Source: Siphonobacter curvatus (lineage in GTDB: Bacteria; Bacteroidota; Bacteroidia; Cytophagales; Spirosomataceae). Taken from it: 64,000 bases of DNA. Made by a program: the position numbers and the translations under genes. The DNA is taken from the NCBI RefSeq assembly GCF_002943425.1, contig NZ_PTRA01000001.1, positions 3,348,001 to 3,412,000 on the forward strand, given 5' to 3'. Shown here in pieces: positions 1 through 8,434 of this stretch (position 1 is its first letter; the number at the start of each line of letters is the position of its first letter). Below the pieces are notes generated by a model. That model saw only the letters and a list, made by a program, of their open reading frames with translations, was not told the origin of the DNA and made no database searches.

Positions 1-53
1 AAAAATCAAATTTATCGTCTCCTTCGGGAATAGCATCCCAAAATTAGCTTTCG

Positions 54-61
54 TATCTTTG
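54..61 (+). promoter_or_regulatory. Bacteroidota -7 promoter box for the TPR gene
   Basis: TATCTTTG matches the TAnnTTTG -7 consensus of Bacteroidota exactly. A -33 TTG at the usual distance is not obvious. It would give a leader of about 110 bases before the ATG at 178. Confidence 0.5.
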
Positions 62-132
62 TTCGCGTTACATCCAGAAAAATTTCCTGCGAGTTCTAAA
101 CGACTTTCTACTAATTGCCGTTAATTCTAGCA

Positions 133-170
133 AGCTTCCAGCCCACGCACTGTATCCGGGAAGCTCTTTG
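133..170 (+). promoter_or_regulatory. Leader hairpin with short U-rich tail
   Basis: AGCTTCC (133-139) pairs with GGAAGCT (159-165), followed by CTTTGTT, all between the putative promoter and the start codon at 178. The 19-nt loop is large and the U-tract weak. It could be a leader attenuator or an accidental repeat. Confidence 0.3.
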
Positions 171-177
171 TTAAGCC

Positions 178-1401
178 ATGAAAACCAAGTTCCTATTCTT
201 TCTTCTCTTCCTTAGTTCCGTAAGTTCAGCCCAGTCCTGGTTTGAAACGGCGGAGAAAAATGAGCAGGCCCGTTCCGGTGGGATGCTGCTCAAACGTGCA
301 GAGGTACAGATTGAAGCTACCGAGGCGATCAACGCCATGTATAATTACAATTTTACGGAAGCCATCCGGGAGTTTGGGTATTTGCGAGCCAAGTATCCGG
401 AGCACCCGCTCCCCTACTTCCTGTTTGGCCTGGCAGAGTGGTGGAAAATTGTACCGAATACCGACAATGACATGTACGACGCCAAGTGCGAATTGTTCAT
501 GGATCAGGCCATTGAAAAGGCGGAAAAGTTGTACGATCAGGGCGGTAATCAGGAAATTGAAGCCAGTTTTTTCCTGGCGGCTTCCTATGCCTTCAAGTCA
601 CGAATGTACGCCGAGCGGAAGAAATGGCTGAAAGCCAGTAATGCCGGAAAAAATGCCCTGAAGTATTTTGACAAGTGCAAAGGTCACGAAGATCTGTCGC
701 CGGAAATGGCTTTCGGAGATGGTCTGTACAATTATTACCGACAATGGGTACCCGAAAACTATTCGGCGTTGAAGCCCATTTTCTGGTTTTTTCACGAAGG
801 CAATAAAAGCAAAGGCATCGGTCAGCTGGAATGGGTTTCGCGGAATGCCTTTTATACCCGTACGGAAGCTCAGTATTTCTTACTCCAGATTTACGCTTCC
901 GAAAATCAACACGAAAAAGGCTATCAACTGGCCCGCTACCTCCACGTGACGTACCCCTGGAATCCGTACTTTCACCGCATGTACGCCCGCGAATGTTTCG
1001 TGACCGGACGCATGCAGGAAGCGGACGCTGCGGCCAAGTTAATTCTGGAGCGACTCGACAATCGTCAGTTTGGCTACGAGGCCGCCAGTGGACGTTATGC
1101 TTCCTACATTCTGGCGTACTATAATCAGTTTTTTTACCATAATCCAGCGGCGGCCAAAGAATACTACCATCGTACGATCAATTACGCCCAGGCGAACGGA
1201 GCGACGGAGTCGGGTTATAATACGTCGGCGTTGCTCAATTTGGGGAAAATTGCCGATAGTGAAGGCAATCTGCCCGAAGCCAAGCAGTATTACGAAAAAG
1301 TCATTCAGTACGCCGATAAAAAAACCAGTCAGCGGGAAGAAGCCAAAAAGCTACTCGCCAATAATCTGAAACGCCAGAAGGAACAGCGGCGGAAGAAGTA
1401 G
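178..1401 (+). CDS. Exported tetratricopeptide-repeat protein
   Basis: The 407-residue product begins with a signal peptide (MKTKFLFFLLFLSSVSSAQS, cleavage after SAQ), so it is probably periplasmic or envelope-attached. The body is alpha-helical with TPR-like pairs: near residues 55-85 (a FTEAIREF helix with YPEHPLPYFLFGLAEWW) and near 345-375 (LLNLGKIADSEGNLPEAKQY). The C-terminus is strongly basic (KRQKEQRRKK). TPR proteins are scaffolds for protein-protein contacts; no catalytic motif is visible and the partner is unknown. The ATG at 178 is chosen because it starts a clean signal peptide. It stands alone on the plus strand, with 158 bp before the next gene. Confidence 0.8.
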   Translation: MKTKFLFFLLFLSSVSSAQSWFETAEKNEQARSGGMLLKRAEVQIEATEAINAMYNYNFTEAIREFGYLRAKYPEHPLPYFLFGLAEWWKIVPNTDNDMYDAKCELFMDQAIEKAEKLYDQGGNQEIEASFFLAASYAFKSRMYAERKKWLKASNAGKNALKYFDKCKGHEDLSPEMAFGDGLYNYYRQWVPENYSALKPIFWFFHEGNKSKGIGQLEWVSRNAFYTRTEAQYFLLQIYASENQHEKGYQLARYLHVTYPWNPYFHRMYARECFVTGRMQEADAAAKLILERLDNRQFGYEAASGRYASYILAYYNQFFYHNPAAAKEYYHRTINYAQANGATESGYNTSALLNLGKIADSEGNLPEAKQYYEKVIQYADKKTSQREEAKKLLANNLKRQKEQRRKK

Positions 1402-1559
1402 TGGTTTGTGGTAGATGGTAAAAAGGAAGGTCTGTATTACCAAAGCACAGTCCAGGTTCATTCGTCTTCAACAACCGGCAACGAAAAACTATTAATCCTG
1501 AGCTAGCTGTCCTTACGGAACGGCCTCTTACTTCCCATTGCCTTTCAACCCACTTCTCT

Positions 1560-2231
1560 ATGCACGTACTAGCTATCGGGGATTTACACGGCCGCCTCAA
1601 CTGGAAAGAAGCTCCGATTCAGGAAGCAGATCGGGTTATTTTTGTGGGGGATTACGTGGACTCCAAGCAATTTTCGGATGAACAGACGACGGAGGTGTTG
1701 CAAAAAGTCATTGAATTGAAGCGGACTGAACCCGAAAAATACATTTTACTGCTGGGCAATCACGACGTAGCTTATCTCCACTATCCACTATTTCCCTGCT
1801 CGAACTTCCGACCTAACATGCAGGCGTTATGGACGGGCATCTACCGAGAGCACGCCGATTGTTTTCAGGTGGCGTATCAGTTGGAAAACTATTTGTTTAC
1901 GCACGCCGGCGTATCCAGCAGCTGGGCTCAGAAACACGGCATTCGGGGAAACGAGCTGGCGAATACGCTGAATACGCTACAGGAAACGCCTGCCGGAAGG
2001 GAAGTCTTATTCCAATGCGGATGGGTACGGGGCGGAAATCCCGGAGCGAAAGGCGGACCTGTTTGGGCAGATGAAACGGAAACAATCGAAGATTACCTGC
2101 CGGACTGGCATCAGGTGGTGGGTCATACACCGCAACCCTTCATTCGAACGGAAGGTGACGAAACGGCTTCGATTACGTACATCGATGTACTGGGGAAGCA
2201 AACAGATTTCTGGCAACGAACGTTTGCCTAA
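1560..2231 (+). CDS. Calcineurin-like metallophosphoesterase (PPP type)
   Basis: A 223-residue cytosolic protein with the full metallophosphoesterase signature: GDLHGR at residues 7-12, GDYVD at 30-34, GNHD at 66-69, then THAGVSSSW near 118 and GHTP near 184. These supply the Asp, His and Asn ligands of the two-metal centre. The GDxHG/GDYVD/GNHD/HAG/GHT arrangement resembles the PPP (Ser/Thr phosphatase-like, ApaH/PrpE) branch. Substrate cannot be read from sequence; phosphoprotein or dinucleoside polyphosphate are options. It is a monocistronic plus gene that ends at a bidirectional terminator shared with the convergent peptidase gene. Confidence 0.88.
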   Translation: MHVLAIGDLHGRLNWKEAPIQEADRVIFVGDYVDSKQFSDEQTTEVLQKVIELKRTEPEKYILLLGNHDVAYLHYPLFPCSNFRPNMQALWTGIYREHADCFQVAYQLENYLFTHAGVSSSWAQKHGIRGNELANTLNTLQETPAGREVLFQCGWVRGGNPGAKGGPVWADETETIEDYLPDWHQVVGHTPQPFIRTEGDETASITYIDVLGKQTDFWQRTFA

Positions 2232-2234
2232 TTA

Positions 2235-2262
2235 AAAAGGCCAGCTTTTCAGCTGGCCTTTT
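2235..2262. terminator. Bidirectional intrinsic terminator
   Basis: An 11-bp perfect stem (2235-2245 with 2252-2262, AAAAGGCCAGC / GCTGGCCTTTT) with A- and T-tracts on opposite sides, placed between the convergent genes ending at 2231 and 2271. Confidence 0.85.
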
Positions 2263-2270
2263 GCTCTACT

Positions 2271-3380
2271 TTATAACTTTAGTTTCGCTTTTATACTTTC
2301 GGGCAAGGCCGCTTTGGGGAGGATTACATTGATGGTATTCAGAGCAAAATACGGCTCCGATACGTAAATGTATCCCTTGTAAGGGCCGGCTTCTCCCCAG
2401 GAGTTTTTCACCAGAAAGAATTTCTTCCCGGACGTACTCGTACCCGTACCCGTAATCTGCATCAGGTGATCATCAACGGTAATCTGGTTATCAAAAAGTT
2501 GCTGACGCAGGGCTTGATCTACCTTTTTTTCCGCGGCATCGATCTGATCCGCTTTATCTACGGCTTCAATGGCGTACCCTTTACCTTGCTTGAAACCAGC
2601 GTTACTAATATCGGCATCCCACATTACCGTATAGCCCTGCTTGAGACTGGATTCGACCGCCTCCGTTAACTCCTCCAGGGGTAAATTCATGTAAGTCTGA
2701 TTGGACCAGTTGTCGGGAATTTCCAACACAAAAGATTGATAAAAGGGATGATGCGTGAAGCTCGTCAGACTTACGTAATCTTCGGCTTTGAATTGTAACA
2801 CCTGATCGGCAAACTGACGGGGTGTATAGGTTTTCCCTTGATATTCAAACGTTTCGGGTACGGGACCGAATTTCTCGTCAAGAATTTTGTTGAAACCTAC
2901 TTCCCAATCGGATGAAAACGGTTTCTTCTTGAGTACTTCCTCCACATATGCTTTTAATTCTTTATCAAGTTTTCCGTGGTTATGCCCGCTTTCCCCTGAC
3001 TTCAGTCCCGAATACACGGATTCAGGAACGGCACCGTATCGAGCAATCGCCTGGATAGCGTCGTGTCCCAGTCCACCCTCACCGAATTGAGCTTTTCCCT
3101 GCCGACGGATGTAATTACGAGCTTTTTCCAGATAGGTATTCCGGACGGTGTACATCTCCGACAAATCAATTTCACCCAGGCTTTTGCGGATGCATTCTGA
3201 TTCCACCAGGGACGTAGTCGAAAAACACCAGCAAGTACCTGTTCCGCCCTGGTTCTTGACCGAGGTGACAGCGGCCTGTTGCGTGGTACGTAAGCCCAAC
3301 TCAGGCGACTGAGCAAAGGCTCCCAATGAAGTCAGGGAAAGAAAGCCTAAACTAAATAAGGTTCTGGTATAGAGCGTCAT
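2271..3380 (-). CDS. C1B-family cysteine peptidase (bleomycin hydrolase / PepC-like), exported
   Basis: About 369 residues from the ATG at 3380. Residues 1-24 are a signal peptide ending GAFAQS. The catalytic motif QGGTGTCWCFS (Cys50) corresponds to the papain CW site. The His is in VDDHLMQI near 308 and the Asn in VKNSWGEAG near 326, giving a complete Cys-His-Asn triad. The DDH-Q and KNSWG context fits bleomycin hydrolase/aminopeptidase C rather than papain proper. Bacteroidota often carry such exported C1B enzymes as peptidases of the periplasm. In-frame alternatives lie 9 bases (ATG) and 15 bases (TTG) upstream; 3380 gives the best signal peptide. Confidence 0.87.
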   Translation of the reverse strand: MTLYTRTLFSLGFLSLTSLGAFAQSPELGLRTTQQAAVTSVKNQGGTGTCWCFSTTSLVESECIRKSLGEIDLSEMYTVRNTYLEKARNYIRRQGKAQFGEGGLGHDAIQAIARYGAVPESVYSGLKSGESGHNHGKLDKELKAYVEEVLKKKPFSSDWEVGFNKILDEKFGPVPETFEYQGKTYTPRQFADQVLQFKAEDYVSLTSFTHHPFYQSFVLEIPDNWSNQTYMNLPLEELTEAVESSLKQGYTVMWDADISNAGFKQGKGYAIEAVDKADQIDAAEKKVDQALRQQLFDNQITVDDHLMQITGTGTSTSGKKFFLVKNSWGEAGPYKGYIYVSEPYFALNTINVILPKAALPESIKAKLKL

Positions 3381-3482
3381 GGATTGCATATACAATGATT
3401 TTGGTGGTAATTTCTGAATTTTTTATCAGTCAGGCAACCCCCAGCGTATATTCCGCATTTCGCTCTTTGTAAATCAGCCTGT

Positions 3483-4028
3483 ATGACCTTATCTGCTCTA
3501 CTTGATCGTTGCCGTGCCCAGGATGCCAAAGCTCAGCGTTTGCTCTATGAACGCTACGCCGGACGGCTGTTTCGGGTAGCTCAGCGGTACATGAAAGATC
3601 GAATGGAGGCCGAAGATCGGCTGGTATCGACGTTTCAGAAAATCTTTGTCCATCTCAAAAAAATGGAATACAAAGACGAAGCTAGCACCTGGCTCTGGAT
3701 GAAGCGGATTCTGGTCAACGAATGTCTTATGGAGTTACGCCGATCGGCCAACTTTACAATGGTACCCGAGCAGGAAGCCGCCGAACAGTCCTTCGATTAC
3801 AACATTATCGACGAAATAGCCGCCGAAACCATTCATACGCTGATTGCGGAATTACCGATCGGGTATCGCACCGTATTCAATCTAGTGGCTCTGGAAGGTT
3901 ACTCCCACGCGGAAGTAGCCGAGCAATTGCAGATTTCGGAGGGCACCTCCAAGTCGCAGCTCAACAAAGCCCGTCAGTTATTACAGAAAAAACTACAAAC
4001 CCTGGGGTATGCCGCACACATTCGATGA
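3483..4028 (+). CDS. ECF-type RNA polymerase sigma factor
   Basis: The 181-residue protein has sigma region 2 at residues 20-60 (LLYERYAGRLFRVAQRYM...) and a region-4 helix-turn-helix at about 125-168 (GYRTVFNLVALEGYSHAEVA, then SEGTSKSQLNKARQLL), with no region 3, as in sigma-70 family ECF factors. It directs RNA polymerase to a specific regulon. Its last 20 bases overlap the next gene (start 4009), which encodes a single-pass membrane protein that is a likely anti-sigma factor, so the two are translationally coupled. A third gene for an exported protein follows 19 bases later. Confidence 0.93.
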   Translation: MTLSALLDRCRAQDAKAQRLLYERYAGRLFRVAQRYMKDRMEAEDRLVSTFQKIFVHLKKMEYKDEASTWLWMKRILVNECLMELRRSANFTMVPEQEAAEQSFDYNIIDEIAAETIHTLIAELPIGYRTVFNLVALEGYSHAEVAEQLQISEGTSKSQLNKARQLLQKKLQTLGYAAHIR

Positions 4029-4647
4029 ACACATCCGGCAACGTCTGGAAGCCCTGCCGGAAGAACCCTTTAACAGCGAAGACGTCTGGAAACGGATCGA
4101 ACGACCGTCCAGGCCAAGCAGCCGTCGCTGGTCAATACCGCTGGGTGTGGGTACAGCGGCCGTGCTGGGCATCCTCGTGGGGTATTTCCTGCATCAGCCT
4201 GCTACTGAAGTCAGCAAGGGTACACCGCTGTTGAGTAAAGTTCCGGCCAGGTCGTCATCGGTAATCTTACGCTTGGTAAAAGATTCGGTCTTTGTGCAAC
4301 AAAAGATTGTACTTCCCAAGAAAGCGATCCAGATGCTGGTCTCCGCTCCCGTAGAGCCGGTACTGGTAACCGATTCGTCCCTCCGGGCCATGCCTGCGGT
4401 TGCGATTCAACCCACCCCCATTCCGGAGCCTGTACCACCTGCTCACCCAGCCGAAGCGGAAACGTTCGAAGCGACTGTTACGCTGACCATTCCCGAAACC
4501 CAGGTCGTGCCTCTGCGGAAAAAGTCCATTCTGGCCCGTCTGTTCCGGGCGGACAAACGCCCGGATACGCGGCCCCGCTGGCAGGACTTTCAGGCTCCTA
4601 CCTCCGTCGGAAAAGTAAAAACGGACTCCATCAAACACACTCCCTAA
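4009..4647 (+). CDS. Single-pass membrane protein, putative anti-sigma partner
   Basis: 212 residues: a cytosolic N-terminal segment of about 40 residues (MPHTFDEHIRQRLEALPEEP), one transmembrane helix at about 43-62 (GVGTAAVLGILVGYFL), and a long low-complexity Pro/Val/Thr-rich periplasmic part. This is the topology of anti-sigma factors coded beside ECF sigmas in Bacteroidota, and the start overlaps the sigma gene by 20 bases. No zinc-binding anti-sigma motif (HxxxCxxC) is seen, so the anti-sigma role is inferred from topology and context. Alternatively it is an envelope protein merely co-expressed with the sigma factor. Confidence 0.7.
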   Translation: MPHTFDEHIRQRLEALPEEPFNSEDVWKRIERPSRPSSRRWSIPLGVGTAAVLGILVGYFLHQPATEVSKGTPLLSKVPARSSSVILRLVKDSVFVQQKIVLPKKAIQMLVSAPVEPVLVTDSSLRAMPAVAIQPTPIPEPVPPAHPAEAETFEATVTLTIPETQVVPLRKKSILARLFRADKRPDTRPRWQDFQAPTSVGKVKTDSIKHTP

Positions 4648-4666
4648 ACAAACCCTCCCCTCGCTC

Positions 4667-5734
4667 ATGAAAACACCATTTCTGACAATGGTACTGGCAT
4701 TGCTATGCTCAGTCCCCAACTTGGCTGCCCCGGTAGATTCCATTTTAGTCCGGATTGGCCCCTCCTCGAAAGTACTTTTCTATGGCTCAAAAAAAGCCGA
4801 TTTAAAAAAACTGGAAAATTACGACTGGAATACGATCCTCCGGGATTTGAACGCCCGACTGAGTGAGACTACAGCCACCGAACCCCGTCAGCACTACATG
4901 GATTTGACCGGAAAAAGTTATCTCAATGACAGTACCTTACGGAGTGCAAATGCCATGATAAAAGTGACGGAACTCGAAAGCGATAGACCTCTAACTAAAC
5001 AAAAACTAAAGTCAGGCTGGCAGGATTTCCGTAACCGGGCTCAGTTAAACCTACTGTTAGGCTGGCCGACCCTTCTATCTCCTAGTTCCAACCCGCCCGA
5101 CCTGTACCCTACCTGGCTGGATGGATACTACCTGAAAAGCTCAGCTTCCCGCAGATTTGCGGCTAACCTTATCGTTCCTTTTGTACTTCAACGGGTCAAT
5201 CCAAGAACGAATCTATTTATTGATCTCGGAATTGAATTTTCATTAACTCGATTTAGAACCAGTCAGGATTTTTATTATCGATCTGGCGATTCTTTTGCTA
5301 CACATCTTCCTCCAGGTTCTGCTGTTAATTACAATGAAACCATTGTTTACCTGGAAGGCTACGGCCGTTTCATCCATCAGCCTTTAATCAAGCGAACCTT
5401 CAATGCTACGTATCTGGATTTACTCGCCATTCCCAGCTTGCAATTTTATGATGATGCAGGCAGACGTACCTTTCAGCTAGGGCTTGGTGCCTTTGTAGGG
5501 CCACGTATCGGAACTAATATTCGTACGGTGGTCTTGGCAAATCAGGATCTTCGGGTAGCTTCCAAAGAAGCTCCTGAAGTTTCTCCCTATTCTCCCATCC
5601 AGGGAGGACTGATTCTTAAACTGGCGTATCGGGATTTTGCCCTGCTTACCCGATACCATGCCAACTCGCACGGAATTATTTACGGGTACAAGCCCAAACA
5701 GCTTTCCATTAATTTACAAATACCATTACTCTAG
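4667..5734 (+). CDS. Exported protein of the sigma cassette, putative outer-membrane barrel
   Basis: 355 residues with a signal peptide (residues 1-20, cleaved near NLAA). I do not recognise a named family. The N-terminal part is charged (KKADLKKLENYDWNTILRDL); the C-terminal part from about 130 alternates aromatic and polar residues (YYLKSSASRRFAANLIVPFV, LSINLQIPLL at the end) as in small outer-membrane beta-barrels. It begins 19 bases after the putative anti-sigma gene, and similar trios (ECF sigma, membrane partner, exported protein) recur in Cytophagales. It may be a target or a sensor of the sigma switch; this is inference from position. Confidence 0.65.
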   Translation: MKTPFLTMVLALLCSVPNLAAPVDSILVRIGPSSKVLFYGSKKADLKKLENYDWNTILRDLNARLSETTATEPRQHYMDLTGKSYLNDSTLRSANAMIKVTELESDRPLTKQKLKSGWQDFRNRAQLNLLLGWPTLLSPSSNPPDLYPTWLDGYYLKSSASRRFAANLIVPFVLQRVNPRTNLFIDLGIEFSLTRFRTSQDFYYRSGDSFATHLPPGSAVNYNETIVYLEGYGRFIHQPLIKRTFNATYLDLLAIPSLQFYDDAGRRTFQLGLGAFVGPRIGTNIRTVVLANQDLRVASKEAPEVSPYSPIQGGLILKLAYRDFALLTRYHANSHGIIYGYKPKQLSINLQIPLL

Positions 5735-5764
5735 CTTAAACTTCCGTAGCCTCCAAATCTTTTG

Positions 5765-5772
5765 TATCTTTG
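5765..5772 (+). promoter_or_regulatory. -7 promoter box TATCTTTG before uvrD
   Basis: An exact TAnnTTTG match. Transcription would begin near 5779, just ahead of the hairpin at 5785, giving a leader of about 48 bases to the ATG at 5827. No clear -33 TTG. Confidence 0.5.
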
Positions 5773-5784
5773 ATCTATGCTTTC

Positions 5785-5815
5785 AGGGAACGGACTTAGT
5801 TCGTTCCCTCTTTTT
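5785..5815 (+). terminator. Hairpin with U-tract between the sigma cassette and uvrD
   Basis: AGGGAACG (5785-5792) pairs with CGTTCCCT (5802-5809), followed by CTTTTT. It can terminate the upstream cassette, but because the uvrD promoter box lies just upstream it would also be in the uvrD leader. Confidence 0.7.
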
Positions 5816-5826
5816 ATCCAATTGCC

Positions 5827-8127
5827 ATGTTCGAAGATATCACCAAAGGCCTCAACGAGCCCCAGGCTCAGGCCGTTCTGCATACCGAGGGGCCGTTAAT
5901 GATCATCGCCGGAGCGGGCTCGGGCAAAACCCGCGTACTCACTCAGCGTACGGCTCACCTCATCCGAAAAGGCGTTGATCCCTTTTCCATCCTATTGCTG
6001 ACGTTTACCAACAAAGCCGCCGGTGAAATGCGGGCTCGGATTGAAAAGGTCGTCGGTACCGATGCCCGGGGCATCTGGATGGGTACGTTTCACAGCGTCT
6101 TTGCCAAAATTCTCCGCTTTGAAGCCAAAGCGATGGGCTATACCTCCGACTTTTCGATTTACGATACGGACGATTCGAAGTCACTACTGAAAACGATCAT
6201 CAAAGAACGCGGCCTCGACGATAAGATTTATAAGCCCAACGTCGTATTCAACCGAATTTCGGGGGCCAAAAACCGCTTGGTATCCGCTGAAGCGTACATA
6301 GCCGATCCCATCATTCAGGCCGATGACGCGGCGGCTCGCCTGCCCGAAATTGGTCGCCTGTACAAACTCTACGTAGATCGTTGCTTCAAGGCCAACGCCA
6401 TGGATTTCGACGATCTGCTGTACAACACCAACGTACTATTCCGCGATTTCCCGGCCATCCTCAACAAGTACCAGCACCGGTACAAGTACGTCATGGTCGA
6501 TGAGTTTCAGGATACGAACGTTTCGCAGTACCTCATTACGCGGAAACTGGCGGCCATTCACGAAAACATCTGCGTCGTGGGCGACGATGCCCAGTCGATC
6601 TACGCCTTCCGGGGAGCCAATATTCAGAATATCCTCAATTTCGAGAAAGACTACCCGGATCTGACCACGATTCGTCTGGAGCAGAATTACCGTTCGACAA
6701 AAGTGATCGTCGAAGCTGCCAACTCCGTCATTGCCCGAAACAAGCGTCAGTTACGTAAGGAAGTGTTCACGGAAAATGAAGGCGGTAACCTGATTGAAGT
6801 CATCAAGGCCGGATCAGACGTCGAAGAAGGCCGTTTGGTTTCTACTTCATTGTTCGAGGAAAAGCTGAATCATGGCCTGAGTAACAATGATTTTGCCATT
6901 CTGTACCGAACCAACTCGCAATCGCGGGCTTTTGAAGAATCGTTACGAAAGTTAAATATCAAGTACCGAATCGTGGGTGGACTTTCTTTTTACCAACGTC
7001 GGGAAATTAAGGACCTACTGGCCTACCTCCGATTCACACTCAATCAAAGTGACGAAGAGGCCTTCAAACGGATCATTAACTTACCCAAACGCGGCATTGG
7101 CGATCAGACCATTGCCAAGATTACGGTTACAGCCGCCGAGCAGGGCTTACCGCTTTGGGACATCGTCGCCAATATTCAGCAGTACAACGCGGGTCGTTCG
7201 GGTGTGGCCATCGAAGGCTTCTCCGATCTAATCAAGTCGTTTAAGCTACTCGTCGACACGAAAGATGCGTACGAAGTGGCCAGCCACGTCGCGAAAGCTT
7301 CGGGTGTACTCAAAGAACTTTACGACGACAAAACGGTAGAGGGCCTGAGCCGTTACGAAAACGTACAGGAATTGCTGAACTCCATCAAGCAGTTCGTGGA
7401 TAATCCCGAAAACGAGGACAAATCGCTGGGGGCCTTTCTGCAAACGGTTTCGCTGCTCACCAATGCCGACCAGGAAGACGAAGACGGTGATAACGACCGT
7501 GTCACCCTGATGACCATTCACCAGGCGAAAGGACTAGAGTATAAAGTGGTTTACATCGTGGGCCTGGAAGAAGATTTATTCCCCAGTCAGATGATGTTAC
7601 AGTCGAGTGAAGACTTGGAGGAGGAGCGACGGCTGTTTTACGTAGCCATTACCCGGGCCGAAAAACGTCTGTACCTCAGTTATGCGGAAACCCGCTACCA
7701 GTACGGTCGACTGAAACCCTGCGAACCCAGTCGGTTTATGGATGAAATTGACGAGAAATACGTTCGCGTCAGTCGCCAGGCCGCCCGCCGGATGTCGGAA
7801 TCCCAGCGAAATACGGATCGTCCGACGCCAGCAGCGTTCTTACGGAATGTCGCCAATCGAGCTGCCCAAAACGGAGGTTCACAGGCTTCTAAAACCCCGC
7901 CTACTCGCTCGGGAGCTGCGTCTACGCACGTACCCAGCAGTGATTTCAAAGCTTCCGATCCCCGCAAGCTGGCTTCGGGTCAACGCGTGGAGCACCAGAA
8001 GTTTGGCTTTGGCGTTGTTAAACTCATTTCAACGGATCAAAACGGGGCAAAAGCCGTCATTCACTTTGATACACAGGGTGAAAAGACCCTGCTCCTGAGC
8101 TTTGCTAAACTGCGAATCATCGAATAA
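5827..8127 (+). CDS. uvrD: UvrD/PcrA-type superfamily 1A DNA helicase
   Basis: 766 residues, the usual length for UvrD/PcrA. Walker A is AGAGSGKTR (residues 28-36). Motif Ia is TFTNKAAGEM, motif II VDEFQD, motif III GDDAQSIYAFRGA, motif IV LEQNYRST, motif V TIHQAKGLEYKVV and motif VI FYVAITRAEKRLYL. The C-terminus has the Tudor-like RNA polymerase-binding segment typical of PcrA/UvrD (SGQRVEHQKFGFGVVKLI). It unwinds DNA 3'-5' in excision repair, mismatch repair and removal of stalled polymerase. It is a single gene behind its own promoter box. Confidence 0.96.
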   Translation: MFEDITKGLNEPQAQAVLHTEGPLMIIAGAGSGKTRVLTQRTAHLIRKGVDPFSILLLTFTNKAAGEMRARIEKVVGTDARGIWMGTFHSVFAKILRFEAKAMGYTSDFSIYDTDDSKSLLKTIIKERGLDDKIYKPNVVFNRISGAKNRLVSAEAYIADPIIQADDAAARLPEIGRLYKLYVDRCFKANAMDFDDLLYNTNVLFRDFPAILNKYQHRYKYVMVDEFQDTNVSQYLITRKLAAIHENICVVGDDAQSIYAFRGANIQNILNFEKDYPDLTTIRLEQNYRSTKVIVEAANSVIARNKRQLRKEVFTENEGGNLIEVIKAGSDVEEGRLVSTSLFEEKLNHGLSNNDFAILYRTNSQSRAFEESLRKLNIKYRIVGGLSFYQRREIKDLLAYLRFTLNQSDEEAFKRIINLPKRGIGDQTIAKITVTAAEQGLPLWDIVANIQQYNAGRSGVAIEGFSDLIKSFKLLVDTKDAYEVASHVAKASGVLKELYDDKTVEGLSRYENVQELLNSIKQFVDNPENEDKSLGAFLQTVSLLTNADQEDEDGDNDRVTLMTIHQAKGLEYKVVYIVGLEEDLFPSQMMLQSSEDLEEERRLFYVAITRAEKRLYLSYAETRYQYGRLKPCEPSRFMDEIDEKYVRVSRQAARRMSESQRNTDRPTPAAFLRNVANRAAQNGGSQASKTPPTRSGAASTHVPSSDFKASDPRKLASGQRVEHQKFGFGVVKLISTDQNGAKAVIHFDTQGEKTLLLSFAKLRIIE

Positions 8128-8131
8128 AAAA

Positions 8132-8161
8132 AAGCATGAACGGCCGCCACCGCTCATGCTT
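8132..8161 (+). terminator. Hairpin after uvrD
   Basis: An 8-bp stem AAGCATGA / TCATGCTT (8132-8139 with 8154-8161), starting 5 bases after the uvrD stop codon. The U-tract is poor (TGAAAATC), so termination may be inefficient. Confidence 0.5.
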
Positions 8162-8434
8162 GAAAATCTTCCTTTTCTTACGATTAGGGATTTATAGAGG
8201 TCAATAGAAAAACGAGGTTTTTAGTTCATTTCTCAAGAAAATTTTGGCTCCGCTAGTGGGCTTCCTCTTTTCGTGCATTGGTTTTGGAAAATCCTGCTTG
8301 ACATCCTTGGGTAAGGGTTCTTTCTGCTACAGTTTTATTCCAGGGAATCATTCATTTCCAGTAGGGGTTAGAGCAAAAATGACTGTACTCGTTCGGTCGG
8401 TAAAACTTGGTTTTTAGCATTAATTCATATCAAG
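8162..8434. other. Intergenic stretch without recognised gene
   Basis: I find no ORF with family features, no RNA gene and no exact TAnnTTTG box here. It is the presumed promoter region of the DsbA-like gene starting at 8435. Confidence 0.5.
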
